A stretch of DNA of 64,000 nucleotides from Candidatus Epulonipiscium viviparus (GCF_030708075.1 NZ_CP117982.1:806001-870000); one strand, 5' to 3'. Positions 8,401-20,099 are shown, counted from the stretch's first letter. Program-made: numbers and translations. Notes: generated from the letters alone by a model not told the origin.

Positions 8401-9150
8401 TTAAAATCTCTTAACTTTAATGTAAATTTTCTTTTTCTTGCTGAGGCCACCTATTTCGTCTAGAATTAATTTTCCGTAGCCTCTAAGTGTAAGAGTATCA
8501 CCTGTTTTTACACTAAATGAACTATTATTTATAACCAGCCCATTTAACTTAGCTTTTTCGGATTTAATAAGTTTGCTAGATTCGTTGCGTGAAAGATTAA
8601 ATATAGCACATAAAATAACATCGACTCGCAGTGAAGAAACCGAAGTAGTAATTTCGGTGAATTTGGGTACAGGTATTTCGAGTTCGTTATTGCTAATAAT
8701 AGAGGTTTCGATTTTGGTAAATCGAGCAATTTTCGATAGGTTAAATCGTATATATTCTGCAACATCAATATGACAAAATACATAGGCACCAAAAGAGGTG
8801 ACAACGATATCTCCTATTTTTGCTCGACTAATTCCAAGAGATAAAATACTGCCTAAAAAATCTCTGTGCGTTAATTCTTTACCAAACCCAGTTTTTACGT
8901 CTATTTTAAGTATAGCAATGGGATTAACGAGGGGCTCATCAAACGGTGTGATACATACAATCGAGCGGCTAGCTTCGGGGTATCCACCCAGCAAATAAAA
9001 ATCGGTTGTATATTTAGATAAAACACCATTTGCCCAGTCGGTTTCATAAAAATCAGTAAAGAACTCCCTGTATTCTGATTCGTACTTACTAATAGTTTTG
9101 AGAAAAAGCTTTTCCTCAGCTGATTTTATGTTTTCCCAATTAATTTTCAT
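8401..9150 (-). CDS. ylmH: YlmH family S4-domain RNA-binding protein
   Basis: The 249-aa protein matches the YlmH family, found in the division gene cluster of Gram-positive bacteria and linked to ribosome rescue/RNA binding. Residues 80-170 carry the central domain (DFLGSILSLGISRAKIGDI). The C-terminal S4 domain is seen from about residue 180 (LRVDVILCAIFNLSRNESSKLI and GLVINNSSFSVKTGDTLTLR). It lies between sepF and divIVA, the standard order, without the YlmG (YggT) membrane protein that often sits between them. Confidence 0.92.
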   Translation of the reverse strand: MKINWENIKSAEEKLFLKTISKYESEYREFFTDFYETDWANGVLSKYTTDFYLLGGYPEASRSIVCITPFDEPLVNPIAILKIDVKTGFGKELTHRDFLGSILSLGISRAKIGDIVVTSFGAYVFCHIDVAEYIRFNLSKIARFTKIETSIISNNELEIPVPKFTEITTSVSSLRVDVILCAIFNLSRNESSKLIKSEKAKLNGLVINNSSFSVKTGDTLTLRGYGKLILDEIGGLSKKKKIYIKVKRF

Positions 9151-9156
9151 TTAGTT

Positions 9157-9567
9157 TCAGTCTCTCTTTAGAGTAATGGATTCTGGTAGCATAACATAAA
9201 TTTTGGATGCAAACATTTCGAGCGTACCGTTAACGGCATAGCTAACGCCAGACAAATAATCAATAGCACGTTGAATTTCTGGGTCAGACAATCTCTCCAT
9301 ATTTACAATTTGAGGCTTTTTGTCTCTAATATATTTTGCAACATCACCAGTCGCTTCGTATCCAGACATAGTTACTGTTACCAACTCTGTAAGACTAACC
9401 TCCTTTTTTTCTTTTACAGTTTGTGCTGCACGAATAGAAACAGGAGGTGTATATACGGTTTCTTTTATCACAGGTTTAACCTCCTCGAACATAATATTTT
9501 CATGAGTATCAGAAAAATCGATATCTTCGTCATAATTTTGTGCGAACATGTTTTTTAACCATTTCAT
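9157..9567 (-). CDS. sepF: Cell division protein SepF
   Basis: SepF anchors FtsZ filaments to the membrane and aligns them at the septum. The 136-aa protein has an N-terminal amphipathic helix (MKWLKNMF), a variable acidic linker, and the conserved SepF core (about residues 50-130) with KKPQIVNMERLSD and AIDYLSGVSYAVNGTLE. Length and domain order are typical. The gene lies six bases upstream of ylmH, with an AGGGG-type site upstream of its own ATG. Confidence 0.95.
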   Translation of the reverse strand: MKWLKNMFAQNYDEDIDFSDTHENIMFEEVKPVIKETVYTPPVSIRAAQTVKEKKEVSLTELVTVTMSGYEATGDVAKYIRDKKPQIVNMERLSDPEIQRAIDYLSGVSYAVNGTLEMFASKIYVMLPESITLKRD

Positions 9568-9591
9568 TTGTTTTCCCCCCAGGTTATTATC

Positions 9592-10254
9592 TTAGCCCTT
9601 AAAAATATAAGTGCCTATGCGTACACAATTGGAGCCGCATAAAATTGCCTCTTTGTAGTCTCGGCTCATCCCCATCGATAAAACTGTCATTTCTATATTA
9701 TCCAACTTTTGATCATTGATGTCAATAAATTTTTCGTGAAGAGAAGTAAATATAAGCTTTAAACAATCTTCGTTTGCAGAATGTGGGGCCATAGTCATAA
9801 GGCCTTTTACTCGTACAAAAGATAATGTCTCCGCAACATGAAGAGCGGAATCTAATTCCTCGACTCTAAACCCGTACTTGCTTTCTTCTAACGATACATT
9901 TACTTCAAGCAAAACATCCACAATAATATTTTTCTTCATAGCTTCTTTGTCTATTTCACGCAATAGTTTTATCGAATCGACAGAATGAATTAAGCAAACT
10001 CGACCTACAATATACTTAACTTTGTTGGTTTGCAAATGTCCTATAAAATGCCAATTTATGGGTGCTGAAATATTATCGATTTTTTCCAAAAGTTCCTGAA
10101 CCTTATTTTCGCCAAAATCTCGTAGGCCCAAATTGTACGCTTCTTCTATTTGAGCAATAGAACAATTTTTTGATACTGCAATAAGTAAAACATCTTGGCC
10201 CGGCTTTTCGCAAAGTGCTATTTGATTTCGAATTTCTGCTAATCTTTTTTCCAT
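9592..10254 (-). CDS. yggS: YggS/PLPBP family pyridoxal phosphate homeostasis protein
   Basis: A 220-aa single-domain PLP-binding TIM barrel that maintains vitamin B6 and amino-acid balance and has no known enzymatic activity. The PLP lysine lies in LLIAVSKNCS (Lys29). FGENKVQELLEK, INWHFIGHLQTNK, and a C-terminal LSMGMSRDYKEAI and VRIGTYIFK motif are all present. It is a usual member of the sepF-divIVA cluster (ylmE position). Confidence 0.96.
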   Translation of the reverse strand: MEKRLAEIRNQIALCEKPGQDVLLIAVSKNCSIAQIEEAYNLGLRDFGENKVQELLEKIDNISAPINWHFIGHLQTNKVKYIVGRVCLIHSVDSIKLLREIDKEAMKKNIIVDVLLEVNVSLEESKYGFRVEELDSALHVAETLSFVRVKGLMTMAPHSANEDCLKLIFTSLHEKFIDINDQKLDNIEMTVLSMGMSRDYKEAILCGSNCVRIGTYIFKG

Positions 10255-10263
10255 AGTATACTC

Positions 10264-11814
10264 CTAATTGTTTTGTAAATTAAAGTCTCTAACTAAATCG
10301 TTTTCTTCTATTCCCTTAGGGTTCGAAATAATTTGATCTTCTGGTTTGAGCTCGGTTAAATCAGAATTTGATAAAATGGCGTATTCTTCGTTGGCAATGG
10401 CGATCTCAATTTGCTTGAAATTAGCATATCCCTGATTTATAACATAAACTCCCTTAATAGTCTCAACTTTATCTAGAGTAATACTACTATTTCCATCTAC
10501 AATAATATCGTAGAGCTTGAAAGACTGGTCTTTTGCTAGCTCGGGCAAAAAGATGGTAGCAGTTTGGGCATCTCGTGATTGAATGGTAGCGGGTGCAAAA
10601 ACAACTTTGTTACCCACGAGTTTATTAACGCCATATATTTTTTTGCCATATTTATCGACAGATGTTGCAATATAAGAAGTCGGTATGCGTATTACACTTT
10701 TCTCGACAACCGAATCTAGGGGAATTTTGAGACCTGCAACTTCGGTCTTGCCAATAGTAAACTTAATTTTTCTGTCACCCAATAACTCGACCAAAGAATC
10801 ATCTAGTTCGAAGATAAGCCTGGTCATATCGTCTTCTGTAATTTTCTCGATGAGTCTTCCTTTTACAGTATCTTGATCTTGGATATTTAATTTGTATTCA
10901 GCACCGACAAAGTAGTCTGAAGAAGTGGCTTTATTTATAAATGTTACGATGTGGAATGTATAGTCGGGAATAATTTTTAGTAGAGGATACCCTTTTGAAA
11001 CATCGGGAATAATTTTGGCTTCGTTTTTGGTTGGAATATTGTAAACCAGATCATTGAACTCCATATATTTTATCCGTTTTTCGATATTTTCATACCCATC
11101 AATTTGGTAAGAAACTACACCGACGGTAGGCGAAAGAATTTGTACAGCATTTTCGCCCATATCAGCAATGGTCTGAATGGCTTGGCTTTGATAATCTGCT
11201 TCGGTAGCATTATGTGCAGATTCGTAGGTGGTATTTTTATTTTGGAGCATTCGGTCGAGAGTGCTTCTAAGAAGGTAGACATCTTCTTTAAGTAGGCTAT
11301 CGTGGGTTTGGTTATATAGATCGATTGCGCTGCTAAAGTCTGTGGCAGTAAGTTGCTTTGAGAGGGCAGCGGTTGGTGGACGATACGAAATGTTAGAATC
11401 GACCGGTTGTAATTGTGTATTAAAATTTGTAATCATATATTCGTTTGATACGGCGCCGATTAAGGCATCCTTTTTAATCTTTTGTCCTTCTTCTATAAAC
11501 GGTACAAAATCTCCGGTCACAGGGCTGGCATAAACAATTTCTTCACGTATAATTAGTCCATCCAGCAAATTGTTATTTCGAATTGCGCCGACAGAAACAG
11601 CTTGATAGGAAACGGCACTAACATCTCGAACTCCTCGCGCCGCAAATGCGACTAATAGGGTGGACGAAACAAATAGAGCCAGAGGAATAGCTTTGGCAAT
11701 ATGAGTGCGGCGCTTTTTCTTGGCTTTAACTTTGTATGTAATCGCTGTAATAGTTTCTTTTGGTTTAGTTCGATAATCATCTAGACTATACGTATTATCA
11801 ATATGATGTGCCAT
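10264..11814 (-). CDS. HlyD-like membrane adaptor protein of the division cluster
   Basis: The 516-aa protein has a basic cytoplasmic start, one transmembrane segment (about residues 42-62, IPLALFVSSTLLVAFAA) and an extracellular region with a lipoyl/biotinyl-like hairpin (VYASPVTGDFVPFIEEGQKI) characteristic of HlyD/RND adaptor folds. The family is conserved next to yggS-sepF in Clostridia; its role is not established. I chose the ATG at 11814 since AGGGGGAT precedes it; the upstream extension to 11913 lacks a ribosome binding site. No ABC or RND partner is adjacent, so an export role is not supported by context. Confidence 0.8.
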   Translation of the reverse strand: MAHHIDNTYSLDDYRTKPKETITAITYKVKAKKKRRTHIAKAIPLALFVSSTLLVAFAARGVRDVSAVSYQAVSVGAIRNNNLLDGLIIREEIVYASPVTGDFVPFIEEGQKIKKDALIGAVSNEYMITNFNTQLQPVDSNISYRPPTAALSKQLTATDFSSAIDLYNQTHDSLLKEDVYLLRSTLDRMLQNKNTTYESAHNATEADYQSQAIQTIADMGENAVQILSPTVGVVSYQIDGYENIEKRIKYMEFNDLVYNIPTKNEAKIIPDVSKGYPLLKIIPDYTFHIVTFINKATSSDYFVGAEYKLNIQDQDTVKGRLIEKITEDDMTRLIFELDDSLVELLGDRKIKFTIGKTEVAGLKIPLDSVVEKSVIRIPTSYIATSVDKYGKKIYGVNKLVGNKVVFAPATIQSRDAQTATIFLPELAKDQSFKLYDIIVDGNSSITLDKVETIKGVYVINQGYANFKQIEIAIANEEYAILSNSDLTELKPEDQIISNPKGIEENDLVRDFNLQNN

Positions 11815-11896
11815 AGTTATCCCCCTGATGTATAAATTTTGTACTATGAGTGTAACATTTTTTTGCCAAATAGTCCATAGAAAATTAAAAAATGAC

Positions 11897-11925
11897 ACAA
11901 AAATACCTTCCAAAATTTAGGAAGG
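11897..11925 (-). terminator. Intrinsic terminator after the HD-domain gene
   Basis: ccttcc and ggaagg form a 6-bp stem around aaaattta, followed on the minus strand by TATTTTTG. It lies just past the HD gene stop and separates it from the HlyD-like gene. Confidence 0.6.
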
Positions 11926-11938
11926 AATATCGAAAAAT

Positions 11939-12565
11939 TTATTTTTCATCTATGCTAGTGGCCTTTAGATCCGCAACATGAAGAAGAAGAGCAAGTTCGA
12001 ATTTTCTAAACGCTTCAGAAATGGTAAAGCTACCACCCAAAACCGCCTTATCAAAAGCACCCATATGCGAGAGAATTGCAACACTTTCATCGCGTGTTAG
12101 AGATATAAATGAGCGAATAATATACTGAGATTTGGCGCTATGCTCTATAGGCAATTGATCATTTATGTTATAGCATAATTGCTTTTCCCACTTTCCGGTA
12201 GAATCGTTTTTGACATTGCGAGTATAAGTCTCATAAAAATCGACTTTGCATACGTCGTGAAACAAAGCTGTTATTGCAACATTTTCGATAGAATAGGGAG
12301 ATGATTCCAGTGTACCATATTCGGCTGTTATTTCTTTAAGCAAGCGATGGTAGACGTTGAGGCTGTGTAAGGCAAGTCCACCGGCGCAAGATAAGTGGTA
12401 TCGAGTAGATGCTGGTGCAGAAAAAAAGTCGGAGTTGATAAGCCATTCTTTAAGTTTGTCTATTCCGGGGCGAGTGATGTGGGTATCGATGAGTTCCAAT
12501 ATTGTTTCTTTATTGTTTTGTATTTCATTAGTAGTTAATTCGTAGTTCATGGTGCTCCTTTGCAA
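11939..12565 (-). CDS. HD-domain phosphohydrolase-like protein
   Basis: The 208-aa protein contains HD-superfamily metal ligands: an H in LSCAGGLALHSLNVYHRL (about residues 58-75) and the HD pair in ALFHDVCKVDFY (about residues 110-121). Such proteins act on nucleotides or RNA ends. The family, found alone in many Clostridia, has no assigned substrate. It has its own promoter and terminator, so it appears monocistronic, and is divergent from the DUF2284 gene. Confidence 0.85.
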   Translation of the reverse strand: MQRSTMNYELTTNEIQNNKETILELIDTHITRPGIDKLKEWLINSDFFSAPASTRYHLSCAGGLALHSLNVYHRLLKEITAEYGTLESSPYSIENVAITALFHDVCKVDFYETYTRNVKNDSTGKWEKQLCYNINDQLPIEHSAKSQYIIRSFISLTRDESVAILSHMGAFDKAVLGGSFTISEAFRKFELALLLHVADLKATSIDEK

Positions 12566-12587
12566 AATTTAATATTTGTATGTATGA

Positions 12588-12615
12588 ATTATAACAAAAT
12601 TTGCAAAAATGTAAA
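12588..12615 (-). promoter_or_regulatory. Probable sigma-A promoter of the HD-domain gene
   Basis: On the minus strand TTTACA (12615-12610), a 16-bp spacer and TATAAT (12593-12588) lie 22 bp before the start codon region. Confidence 0.6.
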
Positions 12616-12635
12616 GGATTAAAAAAAATATAATA

Positions 12636-12665
12636 TTGACGCAACGCAACGGATGCGACTATAAT
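12636..12665 (+). promoter_or_regulatory. Probable sigma-A promoter of the DUF2284 gene
   Basis: TTGACG, an 18-bp spacer (caacgcaacggatgcgac) and TATAAT. The spacer has an unusually GC-rich repeat of caacg, which could hold an operator, though I see no clear palindrome. Confidence 0.65.
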
Positions 12666-12707
12666 TTAGGTAGCAAACGGCATAAACGCGAAAGGATTGA
12701 TTAATGA

Positions 12708-13265
12708 ATGGAAATGCAAAAACGTACGCTTACAATAGAGATGGCAATAGCATCGGGGTTTGATCACGCAGGATATGCGGAAATTGAAAAAATGGAATTT
12801 TTAACCGAAATTCGCGAAATGTGTGAAGTAAACAGATGCGGCAAGTATAATACTAGTTGGTCGTGCCCACCGGCTTGTGGAAGCTTAGAGGAGATAACAG
12901 AACGAGTAAAATCGTATGATTACGCTATGATTTTGCAAGCAACAGAAGCGATGGAAGATGATTACGATTGGGAAGGGATTCAAAGGGCTCAACAAAGATG
13001 TGACCAAAGTCTCAAAAAGCTTGCAAGGGAGCTAAGAGAGAGCGGCAAAACAGTTTTGGCAATGGGAGCCGGTGGATGTAGTAAATGCAAAGATGTGAAA
13101 TGCACTTACCCAGACTTGCCTTGCAGATTTCCAGAAGAGCTAAACTATAGCATGGAGGCGTGTGGACTTTTTGTAAGCAAAGAATGCGAAAAAGCTGGCA
13201 TGAAATATTATTATGGTCCCAAAACTATGACTATAAACGCAACGATTTTTGTAAAGGAAGATTGA
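12708..13265 (+). CDS. DUF2284 domain putative metal-binding protein
   Basis: The 185-aa protein is rich in cysteine: CEVNRCGKYNTSWSCPPACG near residues 38-57 and GGCSKCKDVKCTYPDLPCRF near residues 122-141, plus a late MEACGLFVSKEC. This matches the DUF2284 predicted metal- or iron-sulfur-binding family common in anaerobes; the ligand and role are not known. A GAAAGGA site lies 11 bases upstream of the chosen ATG. It ends with its own terminator and is therefore a single-gene unit. Confidence 0.88.
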   Translation: MEMQKRTLTIEMAIASGFDHAGYAEIEKMEFLTEIREMCEVNRCGKYNTSWSCPPACGSLEEITERVKSYDYAMILQATEAMEDDYDWEGIQRAQQRCDQSLKKLARELRESGKTVLAMGAGGCSKCKDVKCTYPDLPCRFPEELNYSMEACGLFVSKECEKAGMKYYYGPKTMTINATIFVKED

Positions 13266-13293
13266 CTATTCTCAGTGGATAGTCTTTTTTTTT
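13264..13293 (+). terminator. Intrinsic terminator of the DUF2284 gene
   Basis: gactat and atagtc pair around a 9-base loop, followed by nine T. The stem starts within the stop region of the gene. Confidence 0.75.
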
Positions 13294-13339
13294 GTAAACC
13301 AGCCTAAATTCTATAGGATTGGGCATAATAGAAGAATAA

Positions 13340-16420
<3,081 letters not shown>

Positions 16421-16465
16421 TTTAAAGGTGCGGGTTCTCTCGCATCTACATAAATAGCCGCCGCC

Positions 16466-16519
16466 GATGTAGCTGCCGATGTAGCTGCCGATGTAGCTGC
16501 CGCCGATGTAGCTGCTGCC
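16466..16519 (+). repeat. 12-bp tandem repeat downstream of the beta-galactosidase gene
   Basis: The unit gatgtagctgcc occurs three times in perfect tandem and a fourth time after a gcc insert. It is GC-rich compared with its surroundings. Both strands can be read as short peptides (AADV or SYIG repeats) but no credible gene covers it. The remaining gap 16421-17030 holds the small minus-strand transcript described next and the malic enzyme leader. Confidence 0.75.
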
Positions 16520-16547
16520 AGATGAGTTGCATAGGAAGTTGCTGTAT

Positions 16548-16781
16548 TTATTTAGCCGGATTGCCCATCGTATCTGTGAAGCTGTCACCGATATCTATTG
16601 AGTATAGCATATTTAAGGGCAAAAAAAAACACCAAGTGGTGAGCTTGGTGGTAAAATTCTGTATATTTATGAGCTGAATATTATTCATATTGAGATAAGA
16701 TTTATAGGTGCCAGAATTGATATTAAAAGTTACGAAAGATATTAGTGTTAATGGAAAAAATATTACGTTCACAATTTTCAT
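16548..16781 (-). CDS. Possible small secreted/membrane peptide or gene remnant
   Basis: A 77-codon frame with a good ribosome binding site (GTGAGGAAAT directly before the ATG) and a signal-peptide-like start (MKIVNVIFFPLTLISFVTF). A consensus-like promoter lies 45 bp upstream. An intrinsic terminator falls inside the frame after about 53 codons, so the expected message would have no stop codon. Either the gene is a decayed remnant, the terminator is regulated, or the transcript acts as RNA. No homology recognised. Confidence 0.35.
   Translation of the reverse strand: MKIVNVIFFPLTLISFVTFNINSGTYKSYLNMNNIQLINIQNFTTKLTTWCFFLPLNMLYSIDIGDSFTDTMGNPAK
16621..16650 (-). terminator. Strong intrinsic terminator inside the small minus-strand frame
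   Basis: On the minus strand CACCAAG and CTTGGTG form a 7-bp stem around a 7-base loop, followed at once by nine T. It lies about 170-200 nt after the promoter at 16826-16854. Confidence 0.8.
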
Positions 16782-16825
16782 ATTTCCTCACAAGGTTTAA
16801 GCACTTGTCTTTGGTTGATAAAAGT

Positions 16826-16854
16826 ATTATATATTAAAAAGTAAAATTAGTCAA
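16826..16854 (-). promoter_or_regulatory. Near-consensus promoter for the small minus-strand transcript
   Basis: On the minus strand TTGACT (16854-16849), a 17-bp spacer and TATAAT (16831-16826). Transcription from about 16819 to the terminator would give an RNA near 200 nt. Confidence 0.75.
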
Positions 16855-17030
16855 CACCAATTTAAAAATTGTAATTAAAATGAAATTATTATGAGATAAA
16901 GATAAAGTCGAAAATAGTAATATAAAAAGGAGTTGAGAAAAAAATAAATTTTGTGAGTGACTTTTTTGTAATGACAATGTAAAATGAGAGATGCTATAAA
17001 AAATAGTAAATTTTGAGATGGAGGATAGTT

Positions 17031-18191
17031 ATGAAAGAAAAAGCATTAGAGTTGCATGAAAAAAATAAGGGAAAAATAAGTATGGTAAGTAAGTTGGATA
17101 CAAAAACGCGAGAAGACCTGAGTTTGGCATATAGTCCGGGAGTGGCATTTCCTTGTCTTGAAATCAAGAATAATAAAGCGGATGTGTATAAGTATACTTC
17201 AAAAGGAAATATGATAGCAGTGGTAAGCGATGGAACTGCAGTGTTGGGGCTTGGTGATATAGGTCCATGGGCGGGGCTACCTGTAATGGAGGGAAAAGCA
17301 ATTTTGTTCAAAAATTTTGGTGGGGTCGACGCAGTGCCGATATGTTTAGATACCAAAGACCCCGACGAGATTATCAAGATTTGTAAGGCGATTGCACCAA
17401 CATTTGGCGGAATCAATTTGGAGGATATAAGCGCACCAAGATGTTTTTATATAGAGGAAACATTAAAGAGAGAGCTCGACATCCCCGTATTTCATGATGA
17501 TCAGCATGGCACAGCGATAGTGGTCCTGGCGGCGCTGAAAAATGCTTGTAGATTGTTGAATCGAGATTTTGCCAATTTAAAAGTAGTGGTAAATGGACCG
17601 GGGGCAGCGGGGACTAGTATAATAAAATTGTTGTATCGTTGCGGAGTAAAAAATATTATTGCGTGCGATAGAAACGGAATTTTGTATAAAGGAAAAGAAG
17701 GGGTAATAGATCAAAAAGAAGAGCTATGCAAAATCACAAATTTCGAAAATATAAAAGGTGAGCTCAAAGATGCGATGATAGGGAGAGACGTATTTATCGG
17801 AGTATCGGCAGCGAATTGTGTAACAGCGGAAATGATTAAGTCGATGAATTCAGAACCTATTGTATTTGCAATGGCGAATCCAGATCCGGAAATTTCATAT
17901 GACGAAGCGAAGGCCGCAGGTGCCAAAATCGCGGGAACTGGAAGATCAGATTATCCGAATCAAATTAATAACGTGTTGGTATTTCCAGGATTATTTAAAG
18001 GAGTGTTAGCAGCAAAATGCAAGATTAGCGAAGAAGTGAAGATAGTTGCAGCAGATGCAATTGCGAGCTTAGTTGCAGATGATGAACTGGCAGATGATTA
18101 TATAATACCGAGTGCATTTGACCCGCGAGTGGCAGAAACGGTGGCCAAGTTTATTATAGAAGCGAGTGAAAAAGATGAGAGAAAAGAATAG
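17031..18191 (+). CDS. NAD(P)-dependent malic enzyme
   Basis: The 386-aa enzyme oxidatively decarboxylates malate to pyruvate and CO2. It carries the malic N-terminal motif SLAYSPGVAFPCLEI, the metal/substrate segment FHDDQHGTAIVVLAALKNA and the Rossmann loop GPGAAGTS (residues 189-196), with AMANPDPEISYDEA and the C-terminal VADDELADDYIIPSAFDPRVA typical of bacterial short malic enzymes. The ATG at 17031 has GGAGG upstream. The 3' part is duplicated immediately downstream, and fumC follows, so malate is made and consumed by neighbouring genes. Cofactor preference cannot be read here. Confidence 0.96.
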   Translation: MKEKALELHEKNKGKISMVSKLDTKTREDLSLAYSPGVAFPCLEIKNNKADVYKYTSKGNMIAVVSDGTAVLGLGDIGPWAGLPVMEGKAILFKNFGGVDAVPICLDTKDPDEIIKICKAIAPTFGGINLEDISAPRCFYIEETLKRELDIPVFHDDQHGTAIVVLAALKNACRLLNRDFANLKVVVNGPGAAGTSIIKLLYRCGVKNIIACDRNGILYKGKEGVIDQKEELCKITNFENIKGELKDAMIGRDVFIGVSAANCVTAEMIKSMNSEPIVFAMANPDPEISYDEAKAAGAKIAGTGRSDYPNQINNVLVFPGLFKGVLAAKCKISEEVKIVAADAIASLVADDELADDYIIPSAFDPRVAETVAKFIIEASEKDERKE

Positions 18192-18221
18192 ATAGTGTAA
18201 ATGGAATAGAGAAGAACGCGC

Positions 18222-18631
18222 TGATAGGGAGAGACGTATTTATCGGAGTATCGGCAGCGGATTGTGTAACAGCAGAAATGATTAAGTCGATGAATTCAGA
18301 ACCTATTGTATTTGCAATGGCGAATCCAGACCCGGAAATTTCATATGACGAAGCGAAGGCCGCAGGTGCCAAAATCGCGGGAACTGGAAGATCAGAGAAT
18401 CAAATTAATAACGTGTTGGTATTTCCAGGATTATGTAAAGGAGTGTTAGCAGCAAAATGCAAGATTAGCGAAGAAGTGAAGATAGTTGCAGCAGATGCAA
18501 TTGCGAGCTTAGTTGCAGATGATGAACTGGCAGATGATTATATAATACCGAGTGCATTTGACCCGCGAGTGGCAGAAACGGTGGCCAAGTTTATTATAGA
18601 AGCGAGTGAAAAAGATGAGAGAAAAGAATAA
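18222..18631 (+). pseudogene. Partial duplicate of the malic enzyme 3' end
   Basis: Sequence from 18222 repeats the malic enzyme gene from 17776 to its stop almost base for base, with a 6-bp deletion (GRSDYPNQ becomes GRSENQ) and a few substitutions (for example LFKG to LCKG). It contains a 117-codon open frame from an ATG at 18278 but lacks the N-terminal and NAD-binding parts and any ribosome binding site. Just after it, 18632-18660 again resembles scraps of the same gene (tttatgggagtatcg, atggcgaatccagaaat). It is very probably non-functional as an enzyme. Confidence 0.85.
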
Positions 18632-18685
18632 TTTATGGGAGTATCGATGGCGAATCCAGAAATATTAAAAGAAGGAAAGGAATAA

Positions 18686-20059
18686 ATGGAGCAAATGGAA
18701 TATAGAATAGAGAAGGATACGATGGGTGAAGTAAAAGTAGAAGCCGAGAAACTGTGGGGGGCACAAACGCAACGTAGCTTAGAAAACTTCAAGATAGGCA
18801 ATCGTAAAATGCCAGCAGAAATAATTGTAGCGCTTGCCGAATTAAAAAAGGCCTGTGCTGTGGCAAACGTAGCGTATGAAAAATTAGAGCCCGATGTTGC
18901 AAAAGCGATAGGCGAGGCGTGCGATGACATTGCAGCTGGGAAGTTGGCATCAAATTTTCCGTTGAGTGTGTATCAAACAGGATCTGGAACACAAACGAAT
19001 ATGAATTTGAACGAGGTAATTGCAAGACATGTAAATTTGCAGGGTAAGACACGCAAGACGCATCCGAATGATGATATCAATAAATCGCAAAGTTCAAACG
19101 ATACGTTTCCGGCGGCAATGCATATAGCGGCAGTTGTAGCATTAAATAAGCAACTATATCCGAGTATTCAAAAATTGTTGGCAACATTAGAATCATTGAG
19201 CATACAATATATGGATGTCATAAAGATTGGGAGAACGCATCTGCAAGACGCAACACCGATAACGTTTGGGCAAGAAATCAGCGGCTGGGCAGCAATGCTA
19301 AAAAACTCACTCAATATGATTAAGGATAGCGAAAAATATTTGTATGAATTAGCAATTGGGGCAACTGCGGTTGGAACGGGCCTTAACGCACCAGTAGGGT
19401 TTGGAGAAAAAGTGTGTGAAGTGTTAGCAGAAGAGACTGGATTTCCATTCGTCAGTGCGGCAAATAAATTTCACGCATTAACAAGCAAAGATGCGCTTGC
19501 CAATACCCATGGAGCGATTAAAGCGTTAGCGGCAAATTTAATGAAGATAGCAAACGATATAAGATGGTTGGCCTGCGGACCGCGTGCGGGATTTGGTGAG
19601 ATAGAAATACCAGAAAACGAACCGGGCTCATCAATTATGCCAGGCAAAGTAAATCCGACGCAATGCGAAGCGATGACGATGGTGGTAGCGCGAGTGATGG
19701 GCAATGACGTGACGATTGGATTGGCAGCAGGGAGCGGAAACTTTGAGCTTAATGTGTTTATGCCAGTGTTAATTGATAGCTTGTTAGAGTCTGTGGGATT
19801 GTTATCCGATGCGATGATATCGTTTAATGATAATTGTGCGGAAGGAATTAAGCCGAGCTATCAAAAAATGGAAGAAAACTTAAAAAATTCGCTAATGCTA
19901 GTGACGGCATTAAATCCACACATTGGATATGATAAGGCAGCAAAGATTGCGAAATACGCACATGAAAAAAGCATAAACTTGGAGGAGGCGGCCATACAAT
20001 TAAATATGATAACAGCAGAGGAGTTTAAATTGTATGTTAATCCAAAAAAAATGATTTAA
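18686..20059 (+). CDS. fumC: Class II fumarate hydratase
   Basis: The 457-aa enzyme interconverts fumarate and malate without an iron-sulfur cluster. Family motifs are all present: YQTGSGTQTNMNLNEV, SQSSNDTFPAAMHIA, IGRTHLQDATPITFGQE and the signature GSSIMPGKVNPTQCEAM at about residues 316-332, which holds the flexible catalytic loop. Length is standard. The ATG follows a GAAAGGA site. It lies downstream of malic enzyme and its fragment, probably in the same transcript, giving a fumarate-malate-pyruvate branch. Confidence 0.97.
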   Translation: MEQMEYRIEKDTMGEVKVEAEKLWGAQTQRSLENFKIGNRKMPAEIIVALAELKKACAVANVAYEKLEPDVAKAIGEACDDIAAGKLASNFPLSVYQTGSGTQTNMNLNEVIARHVNLQGKTRKTHPNDDINKSQSSNDTFPAAMHIAAVVALNKQLYPSIQKLLATLESLSIQYMDVIKIGRTHLQDATPITFGQEISGWAAMLKNSLNMIKDSEKYLYELAIGATAVGTGLNAPVGFGEKVCEVLAEETGFPFVSAANKFHALTSKDALANTHGAIKALAANLMKIANDIRWLACGPRAGFGEIEIPENEPGSSIMPGKVNPTQCEAMTMVVARVMGNDVTIGLAAGSGNFELNVFMPVLIDSLLESVGLLSDAMISFNDNCAEGIKPSYQKMEENLKNSLMLVTALNPHIGYDKAAKIAKYAHEKSINLEEAAIQLNMITAEEFKLYVNPKKMI

Positions 20060-20066
20060 AATTACC

Positions 20067-20095
20067 TTGACAGCTTATACAAGTTATGCTAACAT
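20067..20095 (+). promoter_or_regulatory. Sigma-A promoter of infC-rpmI-rplT
   Basis: TTGACA, a 17-bp spacer and TAACAT. It starts within ten bases of the fumC stop and begins an about 185-nt leader. Confidence 0.8.
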
Positions 20096-20099
20096 CAGT

